A stretch of 64,000 nucleotides of DNA from Botrimarina colliarenosi (GCF_007859955.1 NZ_SJPR01000002.1:234353-298352), one strand, 5' to 3'. Shown: positions 27,313 to 37,900, counted from the first letter of the stretch. The notes: a model not told the origin generated them from the sequence alone. Translations and numbers: made by a program.

Positions 27313-28632
27313 TCACTCGCCCTCGACTGGCGCGAACTCCTCCTCGTTAAACTCGCCGGCCGCCATCGAGAGTTCTTCCACGAGGAACTTGACGCAGAAG
27401 GGCGAAATCCCCCGTCCGAACTGGGGGTGGTTGCCGCGGGCGACGATCACCGCGCCCTCGCTCAGTGGCGGGCAACGCTGGGCGCTCATCGGCAGTTCGC
27501 CGAGTTCTTTGATGTCGGCGAAGCGTACCTCGGGCTCCGCAAGCTGATAGAAGATCGGCGCATGGGAGTTGCCGATCGTGACGGCGCCGTCTTTCACACC
27601 GAGATAGAGGTGGGCCTCCTTCGCGAAGCGCTGGAACGACGCCGAGGAGTAGATCGTCTCGTCCAGCGGGATTCGGGACGAGTCAACAACGCGTTCGATC
27701 GTCCCGGTTTCGACGCCCGGCCCCTCGAATATATCCGACCCCTCGGCGCTAATGACATACGACAACTTTAGGCGGCGAGGCCGGAAGACAGAGAGATCGC
27801 AGGCGATCTCCTTTTTCTCGGTGTCACGGATCGAGACCCGCGACGACCCGCCGACGAAGCCCCGCTTGCGGACCGAGAGGTTGACGACTTCCAACCCAAA
27901 CCCCTCCAACTGGTAGAAGCCGTCGGCGTCGCTGTGCGTACGCCGAGCGTCGGCCGACACCAGCGCGCCCTCGACCGGGACGCCGGCGCCGTCGCGGACG
28001 TAACCGGTGAGGGTCACCGTCCCGTCGGCCTTCACTTTTTGCAAGACGATCCGGCCCAGGTTGGCGATCTTGCCCGGCACAAGGGTCACGCTCCGGTTAA
28101 TGACCGCATAGGGAGGTCCCGGGTCGATCTCGAGGCGACGCACGCCGTCTTCACGCTCCCTGACGCTCTCGAAGTGCAGCCACGGCGCGTCGGCGGTCGC
28201 CCTTTGGCCCCCTGAGTAGCCAAGCCCTCGGTAGCAGCGAATGTCAATGTTCTCAGGATGGGACGCCGGCTCCCCGAGACCGGTGTCGAGGTACAAGACA
28301 ATCGCCGCCTCGCGCGTGTCCGCCCCTTTCTGCTTTAACCGTTCCTCCGTCTTCTCGATCAACGCCTGCAACACCTCTTCGTACGCGGGGGGCGGCGGGA
28401 TGATCAACGTCTGGTCGTCGGGCGGGACGGCGGGGGCGAACTCGATCCGCGTTATGAGGTTCAACGCGACGACGCTGTCGTCGCCTCCCACGACATGCAA
28501 CCGGATGACGCCATTCACGTACTCCGTGACCTCACCCCGGAGGGTGCGCCCGTCGGCCAAGTAGATCACGTCCGCCGTTGCGCCTGTCGCGAGCAGCAGG
28601 ACCAAGAAACCATAGGCGAGCCGGAACGACAT
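27313..28632 (-). CDS. Secreted protein with carboxypeptidase-regulatory-like domain, unknown function
   Basis: 439 residues from the ATG at 28632, preceded by GGAG at 8 bases; two more ATGs lie upstream. A signal peptide (AYGFLVLLLATGATA) leads to a short beta domain DVIYLADGRTLRGEVTEYV. Residues about 200-270 form a CarboxypepD_reg/Cna-B-like fold (LTGYVRDGAGVPVEGALVS, HSDADGFYQL). The rest is unrecognised. It is convergent with the GH78 gene; the two stops are about 40 bases apart. Confidence 0.7.
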   Translation of the reverse strand: MSFRLAYGFLVLLLATGATADVIYLADGRTLRGEVTEYVNGVIRLHVVGGDDSVVALNLITRIEFAPAVPPDDQTLIIPPPPAYEEVLQALIEKTEERLKQKGADTREAAIVLYLDTGLGEPASHPENIDIRCYRGLGYSGGQRATADAPWLHFESVREREDGVRRLEIDPGPPYAVINRSVTLVPGKIANLGRIVLQKVKADGTVTLTGYVRDGAGVPVEGALVSADARRTHSDADGFYQLEGFGLEVVNLSVRKRGFVGGSSRVSIRDTEKKEIACDLSVFRPRRLKLSYVISAEGSDIFEGPGVETGTIERVVDSSRIPLDETIYSSASFQRFAKEAHLYLGVKDGAVTIGNSHAPIFYQLAEPEVRFADIKELGELPMSAQRCPPLSEGAVIVARGNHPQFGRGISPFCVKFLVEELSMAAGEFNEEEFAPVEGE

Positions 28633-28864
28633 TGGGCGAGTCTCCATTTCGTGGCGAACCAATTTCCGCTCCCCATCCTACCAAGCGTCCGACCGCCGAG
28701 TCGGCGCCTGACGCCAGGTTCCTTACTGGGCCGTTCGACGCACCTTAGTCTCCAGTCTCGATCGCCCCGGGCCCCCGCCCCCGGCAGGTTCAACCGGGGA
28801 GGCGACGGATTCCGCCAAAGACACTCTGAGTCCACACCAAACTTTACTAACAAGCACGACCGCC

Positions 28865-29821
28865 ATGCGAACGGATCTTTGTTTCTACGCCGTCGCCGCC
28901 GCCGCGGTGCTGACTCCAATCGCCCACGCCGCGTCGCCCGCCGCTCCCGGCCGCCCTCTCCTTGCGGCCGACGCGAGCGCGGGACGCATCGCCCTGCTTG
29001 CGGCCGACGGCGCAATTGAGTGGGAGCACCCGATTGGGGCGATCCACGACTTGCAGTTGCTCCCGAACGGGAACGTGCTGTTCCAGACGTCGTGGACGCG
29101 GATCGTTGAGATCGACCCGGCTACCGGCGACGTCGTCTGGGAATACGACTCGGCCTCGTCGAATGGCAATTCGGGCAAGCGGGTCGAGGTCCACTCGTTT
29201 CAGCGGCTGCCGAATGGCGACACGATGATCGCCGAGTCGGGGCCCGCCCGGCTGATCGAGGTCGGCCCCCGGGGCGAACTCCGGCGGCAGATCCCCCTAA
29301 AAGTCGATCACCCCGACCCCCACCACGACACCCGGCTGGCGCGGCGCCTCCCCAATGGCCACTACCTCGTCGCGCACGAAGGGGATGGCGCGGTGCGAGA
29401 GTACGACGCGCAAGGCGCCGTGGTATGGGAGTATGCGGTCCCCCTGTTCGGCAAGGCGCCGCGCGGTGGGCACGACGCCTCGGCATGGGGCGCCGCCGTC
29501 TTCGCCGCCGAGCGGCTCCCGAACGGCAACACGCTGATCGCCACCGGCAACGGTCACAGCGTTCTCGAAGTGACCCCCGAGAAGGAGATTGTCTGGCGGC
29601 TCAAACAGGACGACCTGCCCGGGATCACGCTCGCCTGGGTCACGACGCTCCAGCCACTGCCCAACGGCAACCTCATCCTGGGCAACTGCCACGCCGGCGC
29701 CGACAACCCGCAGATCATCGAGGTCACCCGCGACAAGCAAGTCGTCTGGCAGTTCAAGGACTTTGAGCGCTTCGGTGACGCGCTATCGAACTCGTACGCG
29801 CCAGCGGCGGAAGACGAATGA
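28865..29821 (+). CDS. Secreted beta-propeller protein (PQQ/arylsulfotransferase-like repeats)
   Basis: 318 residues with a signal peptide (AAAAVLTPIAHA). Repeats of the form RLPNGNTLIA / LLPNGNVLFQ, each followed by an IVEIDPATGDVVWEY-type strand, occur about six times and predict a six-bladed propeller. No catalytic residues can be assigned. Proteins of this kind are common in planctomycetes and may act as surface binding scaffolds. It stands alone between a divergent neighbour and RimK. Confidence 0.75.
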   Translation: MRTDLCFYAVAAAAVLTPIAHAASPAAPGRPLLAADASAGRIALLAADGAIEWEHPIGAIHDLQLLPNGNVLFQTSWTRIVEIDPATGDVVWEYDSASSNGNSGKRVEVHSFQRLPNGDTMIAESGPARLIEVGPRGELRRQIPLKVDHPDPHHDTRLARRLPNGHYLVAHEGDGAVREYDAQGAVVWEYAVPLFGKAPRGGHDASAWGAAVFAAERLPNGNTLIATGNGHSVLEVTPEKEIVWRLKQDDLPGITLAWVTTLQPLPNGNLILGNCHAGADNPQIIEVTRDKQVVWQFKDFERFGDALSNSYAPAAEDE

Positions 29822-29880
29822 GCTTCGCGACGCGGCCATCCGCTCGCCCGCTTGCCGTCGCGGAGGTCTTCGCGAACGCT

Positions 29881-29906
29881 GGCGCGCCTTCGCAGCGGGG
29901 CGCGCC
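29881..29906. repeat. Inverted repeat of GGCGCGCC (8-bp stem, 10-base loop)
   Basis: GGCGCGCC at 29881-29888 and again at 29899-29906 can form a strong hairpin downstream of the propeller gene. There is no T-run, so it is not a typical intrinsic terminator. Confidence 0.45.
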
Positions 29907-30005
29907 CCGCAAGCACGGAAGTCTCACTCAGCTAACGGCGAACCCCTATGATACAACGGTGTTTGATGATCGAAGAAAGAACCATCTACGTGAAGGAATC
30001 GACCG

Positions 30006-31211
30006 ATGAAGTTAGGAATCCTTTCCACGGCGCCGAAGTGCTACAGCACCGCCCGGCTCCGCCAAGCGGCCGAAGAGCGCGGACACAACGTCAAGGTCCT
30101 CAACACGCTGCGTTTCGCCATTGACCTCGAAGCGGGCGAGCCGGACCTCTACTTCCGGTCGAAGGAACTCAGCGACTACGACGCCATCATCCCGCGCATC
30201 GGGGCGTCGATCACCTACTTCGGTACGGCCGTCGTCCGCCAATTCGAGCAGATGGACGTCTACACGCCCAATACGGCGAACGGCATTTCGAACTCCCGCG
30301 ACAAGCTCCGCTCGATGCAAATCCTCAGCCGGCACGAGATCGGCATCCCCTACTCGACCTTTGTTCGCGACCGGGCCGACGTGATGCCAGCCATCATGCG
30401 GACCGGTGGCGCTCCGATCATCATCAAGATCCTCGAAGGCACCCAAGGCGTAGGCGTCATCCTCGCCGAGACGACGAAGGTGGCCGAGGCGATCATCGAG
30501 ACCCTCCAAACCGCCAAGCAGAACGTCCTCATCCAGCGCTTCGTGAAGGAGAGCAAGGGGAAGGACATCCGGGCGTTTGTCGTCGGCGACCGCGTCATCG
30601 CGGCGATGCGGCGCGTCGCTCAGGGCGACGAGTACCGCAGCAACGTCCACCGAGGGGGTAACACCGAAGCGATCACCCTCGATCCGGCCTACGAGGAAAC
30701 CGCCGTCCGCGCGGCCCAGATCATGGGCCTCCGCGTGGCGGGGGTCGACATGCTTGAAGGCGCCAACGGCCCGCAGATCATGGAGGTCAACTCGTCGCCC
30801 GGGCTTGAGGGGATCGAGGGGGCGACCGGCCTCGACATCGCCGGCGCCATCGTTGACTACTGCGCCAATCAAGTGAACTTCCCCGAGATCGACCTGCGAC
30901 AACGGCTCACCGTCTCGAAGGGCTACGGGGTCGCCGACGTCGTGATCCCCGAGGGCTCCGAGTACGTCGGACAGACGATCATCGATTCCGGGCTACGCAG
31001 CAAAGACGTCGTGGTGCTCAATCTCCATCGCGGGACCAGTGTGATCTCGAATCCGAAGGACTCCCGGGTTCTTGAGCCGGGCGACAAGCTGCTCTGCTAC
31101 GGCAAACTCGAATCGATGCGCGACTTGGTCCCCGCGAAGGAACAGAAGAAGCGGCGTCTCAAAGTGAAGAACCTCCGCCCCGCGGCGGTCGAGAACCGGG
31201 AGAAGCCGTGA
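30006..31211 (+). CDS. rimK: RimK-family ATP-grasp ligase with C-terminal TrkA-C/RCK_C domain
   Basis: 401 residues; GAAGGA lies 8 bases upstream of the ATG. Residues 1-290 match RimK (alpha-L-glutamate ligase): the N-terminal LGILSTAPKCYSTARL, YTPNTANGISNSRDKL, an ATP-binding loop KILEGTQGVGVIL (141-153), and Mg/ATP residues D249, E260 and N262 in VDMLEG and QIMEVNSSPG. Residues about 305-378 match RCK_C/TrkA-C (VADVVIPEGSEYVGQT, LEPGDKLLCYG), a small ligand-binding domain best known from K+ channels, and a basic tail ends the protein. RimK adds glutamates to ribosomal protein S6 or makes glutamyl peptides. The fused RCK_C suggests control by a nucleotide or ion. The next gene, normally an aspartoacylase-family partner, is broken. 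Confidence 0.88.
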   Translation: MKLGILSTAPKCYSTARLRQAAEERGHNVKVLNTLRFAIDLEAGEPDLYFRSKELSDYDAIIPRIGASITYFGTAVVRQFEQMDVYTPNTANGISNSRDKLRSMQILSRHEIGIPYSTFVRDRADVMPAIMRTGGAPIIIKILEGTQGVGVILAETTKVAEAIIETLQTAKQNVLIQRFVKESKGKDIRAFVVGDRVIAAMRRVAQGDEYRSNVHRGGNTEAITLDPAYEETAVRAAQIMGLRVAGVDMLEGANGPQIMEVNSSPGLEGIEGATGLDIAGAIVDYCANQVNFPEIDLRQRLTVSKGYGVADVVIPEGSEYVGQTIIDSGLRSKDVVVLNLHRGTSVISNPKDSRVLEPGDKLLCYGKLESMRDLVPAKEQKKRRLKVKNLRPAAVENREKP

Positions 31212-31600
31212 TGCCGCATTAGTAAGACCAAGACCAGCGGCTAGGGCGAGATGCAGCCGGGCTCGGCACTCTCGACTTCGATCGTCGTCTTGCAGAGCTT
31301 TCCGGTAGCGACTTTTCGATCCTGGCGCCTCTCTGGCGTGGCAAGCAACCAGGGCCAACCGTCTGCATCACCGCGGCGGTTCATGGCGATCAGATCAACA
31401 GCGCCGGCGCCATCCGCCGGCTGATCCGAGAGAAGCCCTTCGAATTGGTCGCGGGGACCCTCGTGCTGGTCCCGGTCGTCAATCTTCTCGGCTTTGAAAG
31501 GCACACCCGTTATCTGCCGGGGGGGAAGCCTCACGAGCCGGTTTGCCGTTCGTTCTTTGATCACATCAACAAGTACTTTGACTACGGGATCGCTTTGTAA
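31211..31600 (+). pseudogene. Degenerate AstE/aspartoacylase-family gene (RimK partner)
   Basis: The RimK stop overlaps an ATG as TGATG (31209-31213), but two stops follow at codons 4 and 5. The same frame then reads a recognisable succinylglutamate desuccinylase/aspartoacylase sequence: SDFSILAPLWRGKQPGPTV, CITAAVHGDQINSAGAIRR, LVAGTLVLVPVVNLLGFERH, ending at TAA 31598-31600. The zinc motif that should be H-G-D/N-E is HGDQ, so a metal ligand is lost, and the R-R-D-L-N-R-x-F-P-G substrate loop after RYLPGG is deleted. The C-terminal half is missing; 31601-31853 holds only a short open frame and no clear feature. Coupled RimK/AstE-like genes are a known arrangement, so this looks like recent decay. 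Confidence 0.8.
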
Positions 31601-31853
31601 GCAGCAGAATGACGGCGTCGCTGCGTTCGACCTTCGGTCTGAGGGGTTCGACCGCAGCGCGGCTGTCGTTCGCTTCCTCGACCGTCACGCCTCACACGGA
31701 GAGATTCCTTGCTCGACCGAGGCCGTCGCCGGCTGCCAGGCGGGGTGACCAACGAATTGGTTCGACAGGCTACAGACCCCCTGCCATAATCTCGGTCGGG
31801 ACCATGCCGCATGCCGCGCTGAGATTGAACTCGGTCGCTCTTTTCAGGTACTC

Positions 31854-34340
31854 ATGTTCCGCGTTTTCCTGACCGCTGCTGGGCTCGCGTTGCTCGCGGG
31901 TATTGCCGAGGCGCAAACCATTATCGATGTGCCGCCGGCTGTGGCGCCCACGTCGATCGGCGCCGACACGGTGCTGAATCTCTTCGACGGCGGCGAGTTG
32001 CCTGCCGACTTCCAGGCGAACGCCGGGAGCATCGTCAACATCGCGGGTGGCGTCGTCGGCCCGCGCTTCGACGCCAACGACATGAGCGTCGTGAACATTT
32101 CGGGCGGCAGGGTTGGACCCTTCGTTGCGAGAGATGGGAGCACTGTCAATATTTCGGGTGGCACTTTTGCCGACTTTGGTTTCTTTACCGAGAACCTCAG
32201 CAACGTCACCTTCGCTGGCGGCGACTTCCGGATCGACGACCAATTGATTGCCGGACTCGGCGGTCCGGGATCGACGACGCCGCTGACCATCCCGGGCGAC
32301 GCCATCTCCGGCGTCACCTTCAGCGGCACGTTGGCGGATGGGACCCCGTTCGCGTTCTCTCGTCAGGAGTCGGGATCGCGGCTTGGGGGCATGCTCACGC
32401 TCCGGGCCGTAGGGCTCCCCGCCATCGGGCCCGCCGTCATCACCGCCTCGACCGACACGATCCCGCTGGGCATCCGGTCCGGGCAGACGATGGTCGTCGA
32501 TGACGGCGGCGTCTTGCCGGCTGACTTCAACGCGGGGTGGGGCAGCACCGTCGAGATCCGCGAAGGGGGCGTTGTCGGCCGCAACCTCGAAGCGACGGGG
32601 GCGACCATCAACATGACGGGGGGCGAGAGCCTCGGCGACCTGGAGGTGTTCTACGGCGGCGTGTTGAACATGAGCGGCGGCGTGCTCAATCCCAGCAACG
32701 ACATCTTCTCGGGAGGCGTCGCTAACATCTCAGGAGGAATGGTCCCGCAGATCTATGTGTGGCGCGACGCGGAACTCCACCTCTCGGGCGACACGCTGGT
32801 GAGCCAAGTCAATTTAGCGCCCGGTTCGACGCTGACCATCGATGGCGACGTGTTCCTTCCCACCCTGCGCTTCTTCCGATCGGCGCCTCCTGGCGTCACC
32901 ACGACGTTGGAAGTCCACGGTGGGTATCTCAACATGCCTTCGAGTGGTCTTAACAGCGTCGACTTGCTGGTTACCGGCGGAAGGATCAATGACTTGGAAA
33001 TGGGCTTCAATTCGCAGCTACGGATGACGGGCGGTGAAGCCTACAGCCTCACCGTCGCAGATGGCGGCGCCACGACCATCACCGGAGGCATGTTCGACCG
33101 CGGATTTGATGCGAAGTCCGGCAGCTATGTCGAAGTGTCTGGCGGCATGATTGGCGCCCGCGGCGGATTCCTGGGCGAATCGTACATCCGCAGCAACGCC
33201 GTCGCCAATATCTCCGACGGCGCCTTTGGCGGGCGTTTGATCGCATATAGCGGCGCTCAGGCGACCATCACCGGCGGGACATTTGCGGAGGGGCTCACCG
33301 TGCAGGCGGGCGCCACGGTCTCGATCGCCAACGCGACGATATGGTCGAGCTTGACCACCGCGGCGGGAACGAACGTATCGATCGTGAACACTTCGATGGG
33401 CGAACGCTCACTCCTCAACGACGCTAACATCGCGCTGGCGGGGCAAGATGTCGGGGTCGATCTAGAAGCCAACAACGTTGATTGGACGATGGTCGGAGGG
33501 GCGATCTTAGACAGCCCGTACTTTGGAGGCGGCTCAACCGTTTCGCTTAGAGGCGTTGCGATGGGCGCCGAAGCGGTGTTCGATAACTCCGACCTGACCA
33601 TCGAAGGCGGGTCGATTGGTCGGGGCCTTACGGTCCGAGGGCCGACCAGTGGCTATGTCTACCAGACGCTCCTGAAGGACGCGACCGTGGATGATTTCGC
33701 GCTTATTAGCCGCGTCAAACTTTCGATCGACGACGGTTCGTACGGCTACGCTACGTCGTTAAGCGAGTTGCGAGCGGGCAGCACCATCCGCGACGCGTCC
33801 TTCGGCGACAACACGACGATCACCGGTCCGGTGGAGATCATTGGCGGCAGCTTCGGTGACAATTTCCAGCTCAACACGGGCGCCACTCACGACAGCGAAA
33901 TCATCATCGACGGAGGTTCGATGGGCCTCAGTGCGCGGATCGAGGGTAAGCTGACGTTGGTCGACGGCTCGATCGGAAGCGGTCTCCGCGTCTCCCGAAG
34001 TTCAAGCGTAGTCACTGTCGCCGGCGGCGCCGATCGTTTCGACAGCGCTATCGTCACGCTCACGCTCTTCGACGGCCTGCTCGGCGACTACAACACCGAC
34101 GGCGTCGTCGATGCGAGCGACTACACCGCCTGGCGAGACACCTTGGGCGATACCGTCGTGCCCGGCGCCGGAGCGGACCACGATTTCAGCGGCGTGATCG
34201 ACCAGGGTGATTACTACGTATGGCGAAGCCACTACGGCAGCAGCCAGTCAGCGCCCGAATCTGTCCCGGAGTCGACCTCGATCGCCCTGACCGTCTTGAT
34301 GTCACTCGCCACCGGCCTGCTCCACCACCGGCACGGATGA
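31854..34340 (+). CDS. Large repeat-rich surface protein with dockerin-like and PEP-CTERM-type C-terminus
   Basis: 828 residues. After the signal peptide (FLTAAGLALLAGIAEA) most of the protein is built of short repeats such as GSIVNIAGGVVG, SVVNISGGRVG, STVNISGGTF, GVLNMSGGVL and ATITGGTF, typical of a parallel beta-helix passenger. Residues about 743-800 hold two EF-hand-like dockerin segments (GDYNTDGVVDASDYTAWR and DHDFSGVIDQGDYYVWR). The end has VPES followed by a hydrophobic helix and HHRHG, a variant PEP-CTERM sorting signal. It is probably exported and displayed at the surface. It stands alone, with no visible partner. Confidence 0.78.
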   Translation: MFRVFLTAAGLALLAGIAEAQTIIDVPPAVAPTSIGADTVLNLFDGGELPADFQANAGSIVNIAGGVVGPRFDANDMSVVNISGGRVGPFVARDGSTVNISGGTFADFGFFTENLSNVTFAGGDFRIDDQLIAGLGGPGSTTPLTIPGDAISGVTFSGTLADGTPFAFSRQESGSRLGGMLTLRAVGLPAIGPAVITASTDTIPLGIRSGQTMVVDDGGVLPADFNAGWGSTVEIREGGVVGRNLEATGATINMTGGESLGDLEVFYGGVLNMSGGVLNPSNDIFSGGVANISGGMVPQIYVWRDAELHLSGDTLVSQVNLAPGSTLTIDGDVFLPTLRFFRSAPPGVTTTLEVHGGYLNMPSSGLNSVDLLVTGGRINDLEMGFNSQLRMTGGEAYSLTVADGGATTITGGMFDRGFDAKSGSYVEVSGGMIGARGGFLGESYIRSNAVANISDGAFGGRLIAYSGAQATITGGTFAEGLTVQAGATVSIANATIWSSLTTAAGTNVSIVNTSMGERSLLNDANIALAGQDVGVDLEANNVDWTMVGGAILDSPYFGGGSTVSLRGVAMGAEAVFDNSDLTIEGGSIGRGLTVRGPTSGYVYQTLLKDATVDDFALISRVKLSIDDGSYGYATSLSELRAGSTIRDASFGDNTTITGPVEIIGGSFGDNFQLNTGATHDSEIIIDGGSMGLSARIEGKLTLVDGSIGSGLRVSRSSSVVTVAGGADRFDSAIVTLTLFDGLLGDYNTDGVVDASDYTAWRDTLGDTVVPGAGADHDFSGVIDQGDYYVWRSHYGSSQSAPESVPESTSIALTVLMSLATGLLHHRHG

Positions 34341-34403
34341 GCGACCGTCATCCGCGACGTCCTGAGATTTGACCCAATCTCGGCGGCAGTTGGCCTGTTT
34401 TGA

Positions 34404-34798
34404 CCGCCCGGCCAAGAACTCGATACCTTTGGCTTCTGGGTCGATGAGCCGATCTGGGCGCCGCCGCTCGACGCGACCGAACGTCTCGCCGAGTCGATGG
34501 CGCGGCTCTCCAGGCCGTTCACCTCGATGGAGCGGCGTTGGGACGCGGTGGTCGACAAGCACCGCAACGAGTTCACGCAAGTGCGAGAGATCGAGCTCGG
34601 CCGGGCGTCGATCCGGCTGCCGCAGGGTCGGTTTTTCGTCGCCGTCACCGAGCAGAAGAATTTCGACAGGATCGCCGAAACCGTGCCCGACAGCGTGCTG
34701 ACCCGGCGTTTGTCATCGAGTACGCGAACCAGCCCGGCGTCTTGCACAAGGCCGGCCACTTCAACGAGGTGGGCGGCGTCATGCCTATCGAGAATTGA
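34404..34798 (+). pseudogene. Frameshifted gene remnant, family not recognised
   Basis: From 34404, just after an in-frame TGA, the frame encodes a protein-like sequence (DTFGFWVDEPIWAPPLD, PFTSMERRWDAVVDKHRNEF, GRFFVAVTEQKNFDRIAE). Near 34700 the sense switches to another frame reading FVIEYANQPGVLHKAGHF and NEVGGVMPIEN, ending at TGA 34796-34798. The amphipathic, non-repetitive character of both parts and the missing start suggest the inactivated 3' part of a gene. No function is assigned. The stretches on either side (34341-34403 and 34799-34934) show nothing. Confidence 0.5.
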
Positions 34799-34934
34799 GC
34801 GGCATGCCGCGGCGGGTCAACTCGAATTGGCCACATGCGTGAAACCGAATTGTTGGAACGACCTCGCCGACAGGTCGGGGCCGGCTGCTAACAAAAACCA
34901 AATCGGAATCGTGCCATTCACGGAGAAAACGCTT

Positions 34935-37900
34935 CTATTGGCCGGTGATCCGGAACTCGTAGGCGCCGCTCGCGACCTCAACGCCGACCCGGCCGCCAAG
35001 GATGCGAGCGGCGCCGATTCCGTCCGCCTTGCCGAGCGGCGCTCCACCTTCGGTAACGGCCGACGCGTCGGCGGTCGGTAGGTGAACGTCCGCCGTCGTT
35101 CCGGGCGGAACGACGATCCGCCAAGCGATCGCCCCGTTGTCGCGGCGCCATTCGCTCTTGATCTGGCCGTACGGCGAGCGGTACGACGCCCGCGCTCCAT
35201 CAAGGCCTTCGACCATCTGCGGCCGCATCTCGATGCGGCGGAAGCCGGGTTGGGCGGGGGCGATTCCCGCGAGGTCCTCGTAGAGCCAGGTCACCAGGTC
35301 GCCGATCAGCATGACGTGGTTGCCGGAGTTCATCGCGGGGTCGGCCGTGTCGCCGTTCCAGAGCTCCCAGATCGTGGTCGCTCCTTGCGAAGCCATGTAA
35401 CCCCAGCTTGGGTACGCCTCGCGCGACGCGATCGCAAAGGCCAAGTCGGGACGGCCGATGTCGGTGAGCGTCCTGCAGAGGAACTGTCCACCGACGAGGC
35501 CGGTGGCGATAGCGCCGCCGTCGCGCTCGGCGACGTGGCGGGCGAGAGTCGCCGCCAGCATCTCCCGCTGGCCCTGCGGCGGAAGACCGAACGCCAACGG
35601 CATCACCGAAGACGATTGTGTGCCGTTGGAGTATTGCGCGGCGTCGGCGTTGTAGTAGGTCGTATTGATCGCCTCTCGCAACCGGTCGGCCATCTCGGCA
35701 AAACGCGACTGGTCAGCGCTGTGGCCGAGCATCGAGGCGTATTGCTCCATCCGCTTCAGGTCGTAGTAGAAGAACATCGACGCCAGCAGCGTGGTGTCGG
35801 TGATCCGCTCTGGGTCGAGCGAGTGGATTAGCTCGGGCGACTCGGGCGGGACGCACCAGTCGCCATACGAATCCCGGTCGATCAGGCCGTCGTCTCGGAG
35901 ATACCCCGCCATGTGATCGATCCACCGGGCGTTGCTCTCGTACTGTTTTTCGATCGGTCGGCGGTCGCCGTACTGGTCGTTGAGGATTTCGGGGAGCAAG
36001 ATCGCCGTGCTTGGCCAGACGACGTTGTCGCTGAAACGCGGCCAGTGGATCGGCGCGATGTCGGGGAGGCTGCCGTTCTCCCTCTGCGAGTCGCGGATGT
36101 CGGTCAGCCACTTCTCGTAGAAGGCGGCCACGTTGTAGACGTAGCTTTCGCTGCGGGCCGTTTCGAGGCGGTCACCCAACCAGCCCTGTCGTTCGTCGCG
36201 CTGCGGGCAGTCGAGCGGCGTGGTGCGGTAGTTGCCGCGGAAACCCCAGACGGCGTTCCGGTAAACCTGGTTGACGACCTCATTAGAACACGCAAACTCG
36301 CCGACCGGCTCCATGTCGTCGTGGACGACGCGGCCCTCGATGGCGTCGAGAGTCGGCTCGCCGGGGTAACCGGTCACCTCGACGTAGCGGAAGCCGTGGA
36401 GCGTGAACTGTGGCTCCCAGACCTCTTCGCCGCCCCCTCGCAGGGTGTAACGGTCGGTCGCCTTGGCGCCACGCAGGTTCTCGAGATAGAGCTCGCCGTC
36501 GTCGGTCAGCCGCTCGGCGTGCCGCAGCCGGACAGTGGCGCCGGCCGGGCCGCTCACCTTGAGTCGGCACCAACCGACCATGTTTTGGCCCAGATCGTAG
36601 ATGTAGACGCCCGGCGACGGCTCCGTAACGGTTTTTGCCGCGAGCGTCTGAGTGACACGCATCGGCGCGATCGGCTCGGCCTCGATCCGCTTCGAGGGCC
36701 GGTCGAGCTGTTCGACTTGCTCCCAACTGGCGTCGTCGTAGCCGGCGTCGGTCCAGCCGTCGAGCTCGCGGCGGGCGTCGTACTCCTCGCCGTCGTACTC
36801 GTTGTTGGCGACAATCGGTCCGTCGTCGGTCATCCGCCATGCGGTGTCGCTCGTGACGACCGACACCGAGCCGTCCTCGTGCTCGATAGTGAGCCTTAGC
36901 AGCAGCATCGGCGATCCGTACGTTGGCATACCGGCGTAGACTTCGCTGCGCATTGCGTAGAAGCGGCCGTTGCCGAGGGTGCAGCCGAGCACGTTGTCGC
37001 CCACTCGCAGCGAGTCGGTCACGTCGCGCGTGATGTAGTACGACCGCTCGGGGTACTGTGACATGGCGGGCGACAGCACCTGATCGCCGACCCGTTTGCC
37101 ATTGGCGAAGAGCTCGGAGCAGCCCAAGCCGCACAACGAGACCGTCGCCCGGCGGACGGGCTTGTCGAGAGTGAACTGCTTCCGCAGGTAGCGCGCCGGC
37201 AAACGGCGTGACTCGGCGTGGCGGACCGGGCCCCAGGGATCGGCGCCAACTTCCGCGAGCTCGTCGGCAGCGACCCAGTCGGAGTCGACGAAGTCGGGTT
37301 CGATCCAGTCCGCCGTCTCTTCGTCACTAGCAAGCCAGCTGGCGTCGGACATCACGACAAGCGGCTCGGCGTCGACGAAATCGACCTTGAGCCACGCGAC
37401 CATCGCGGCGGGAACGTTCGACGTGCTTCGCTTCGCCGGCGTCGCCGCGATCACGTTCTTGCCTTCTCGCAAGAGGTGCGTCAGGTCGAGTTCTTTCGCC
37501 GACGAGTGGCCGCTCCGGGAGCCGAGCTTGCGGCCATTCAGATAGATATCGACATGATCGACCGCCGCCATCCGCAGCACGGCGTGCTCGATCGCCTTGC
37601 CGGCTGGCAGGGTGAACGCTCGCCGCAGGTAGCACTGTGATTTTTTCGTGGCCCGATCGGTGGTGTTATCGGGGAACCAGATCCACTGGGCGTCGCTGAG
37701 GTTCTCAACCCGTTCGGGGACCGCCTTGCCGATCCATTTGGCCTCCCACTCGTTGCCGTCCAACACACCCATGATCCAGTCAGCCGGTTCGCTCCAGGCG
37801 GACGGCTTGCCCTGCCGATCCCAGACGCGCACGGTCCAGTAGAGTCGCTCATGGCTGTGTAGTTCGCGTCCTGCGTAGGGGACGAGGACGCTCTCGATCG

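Noticed and set aside
27267..27319. Inverted CGAGTGAC/GTCACTCG pair over the convergent stops as a bidirectional terminator
   Set aside because: The loop is about 37 bases with no T-run; the symmetry comes from similar stop contexts.
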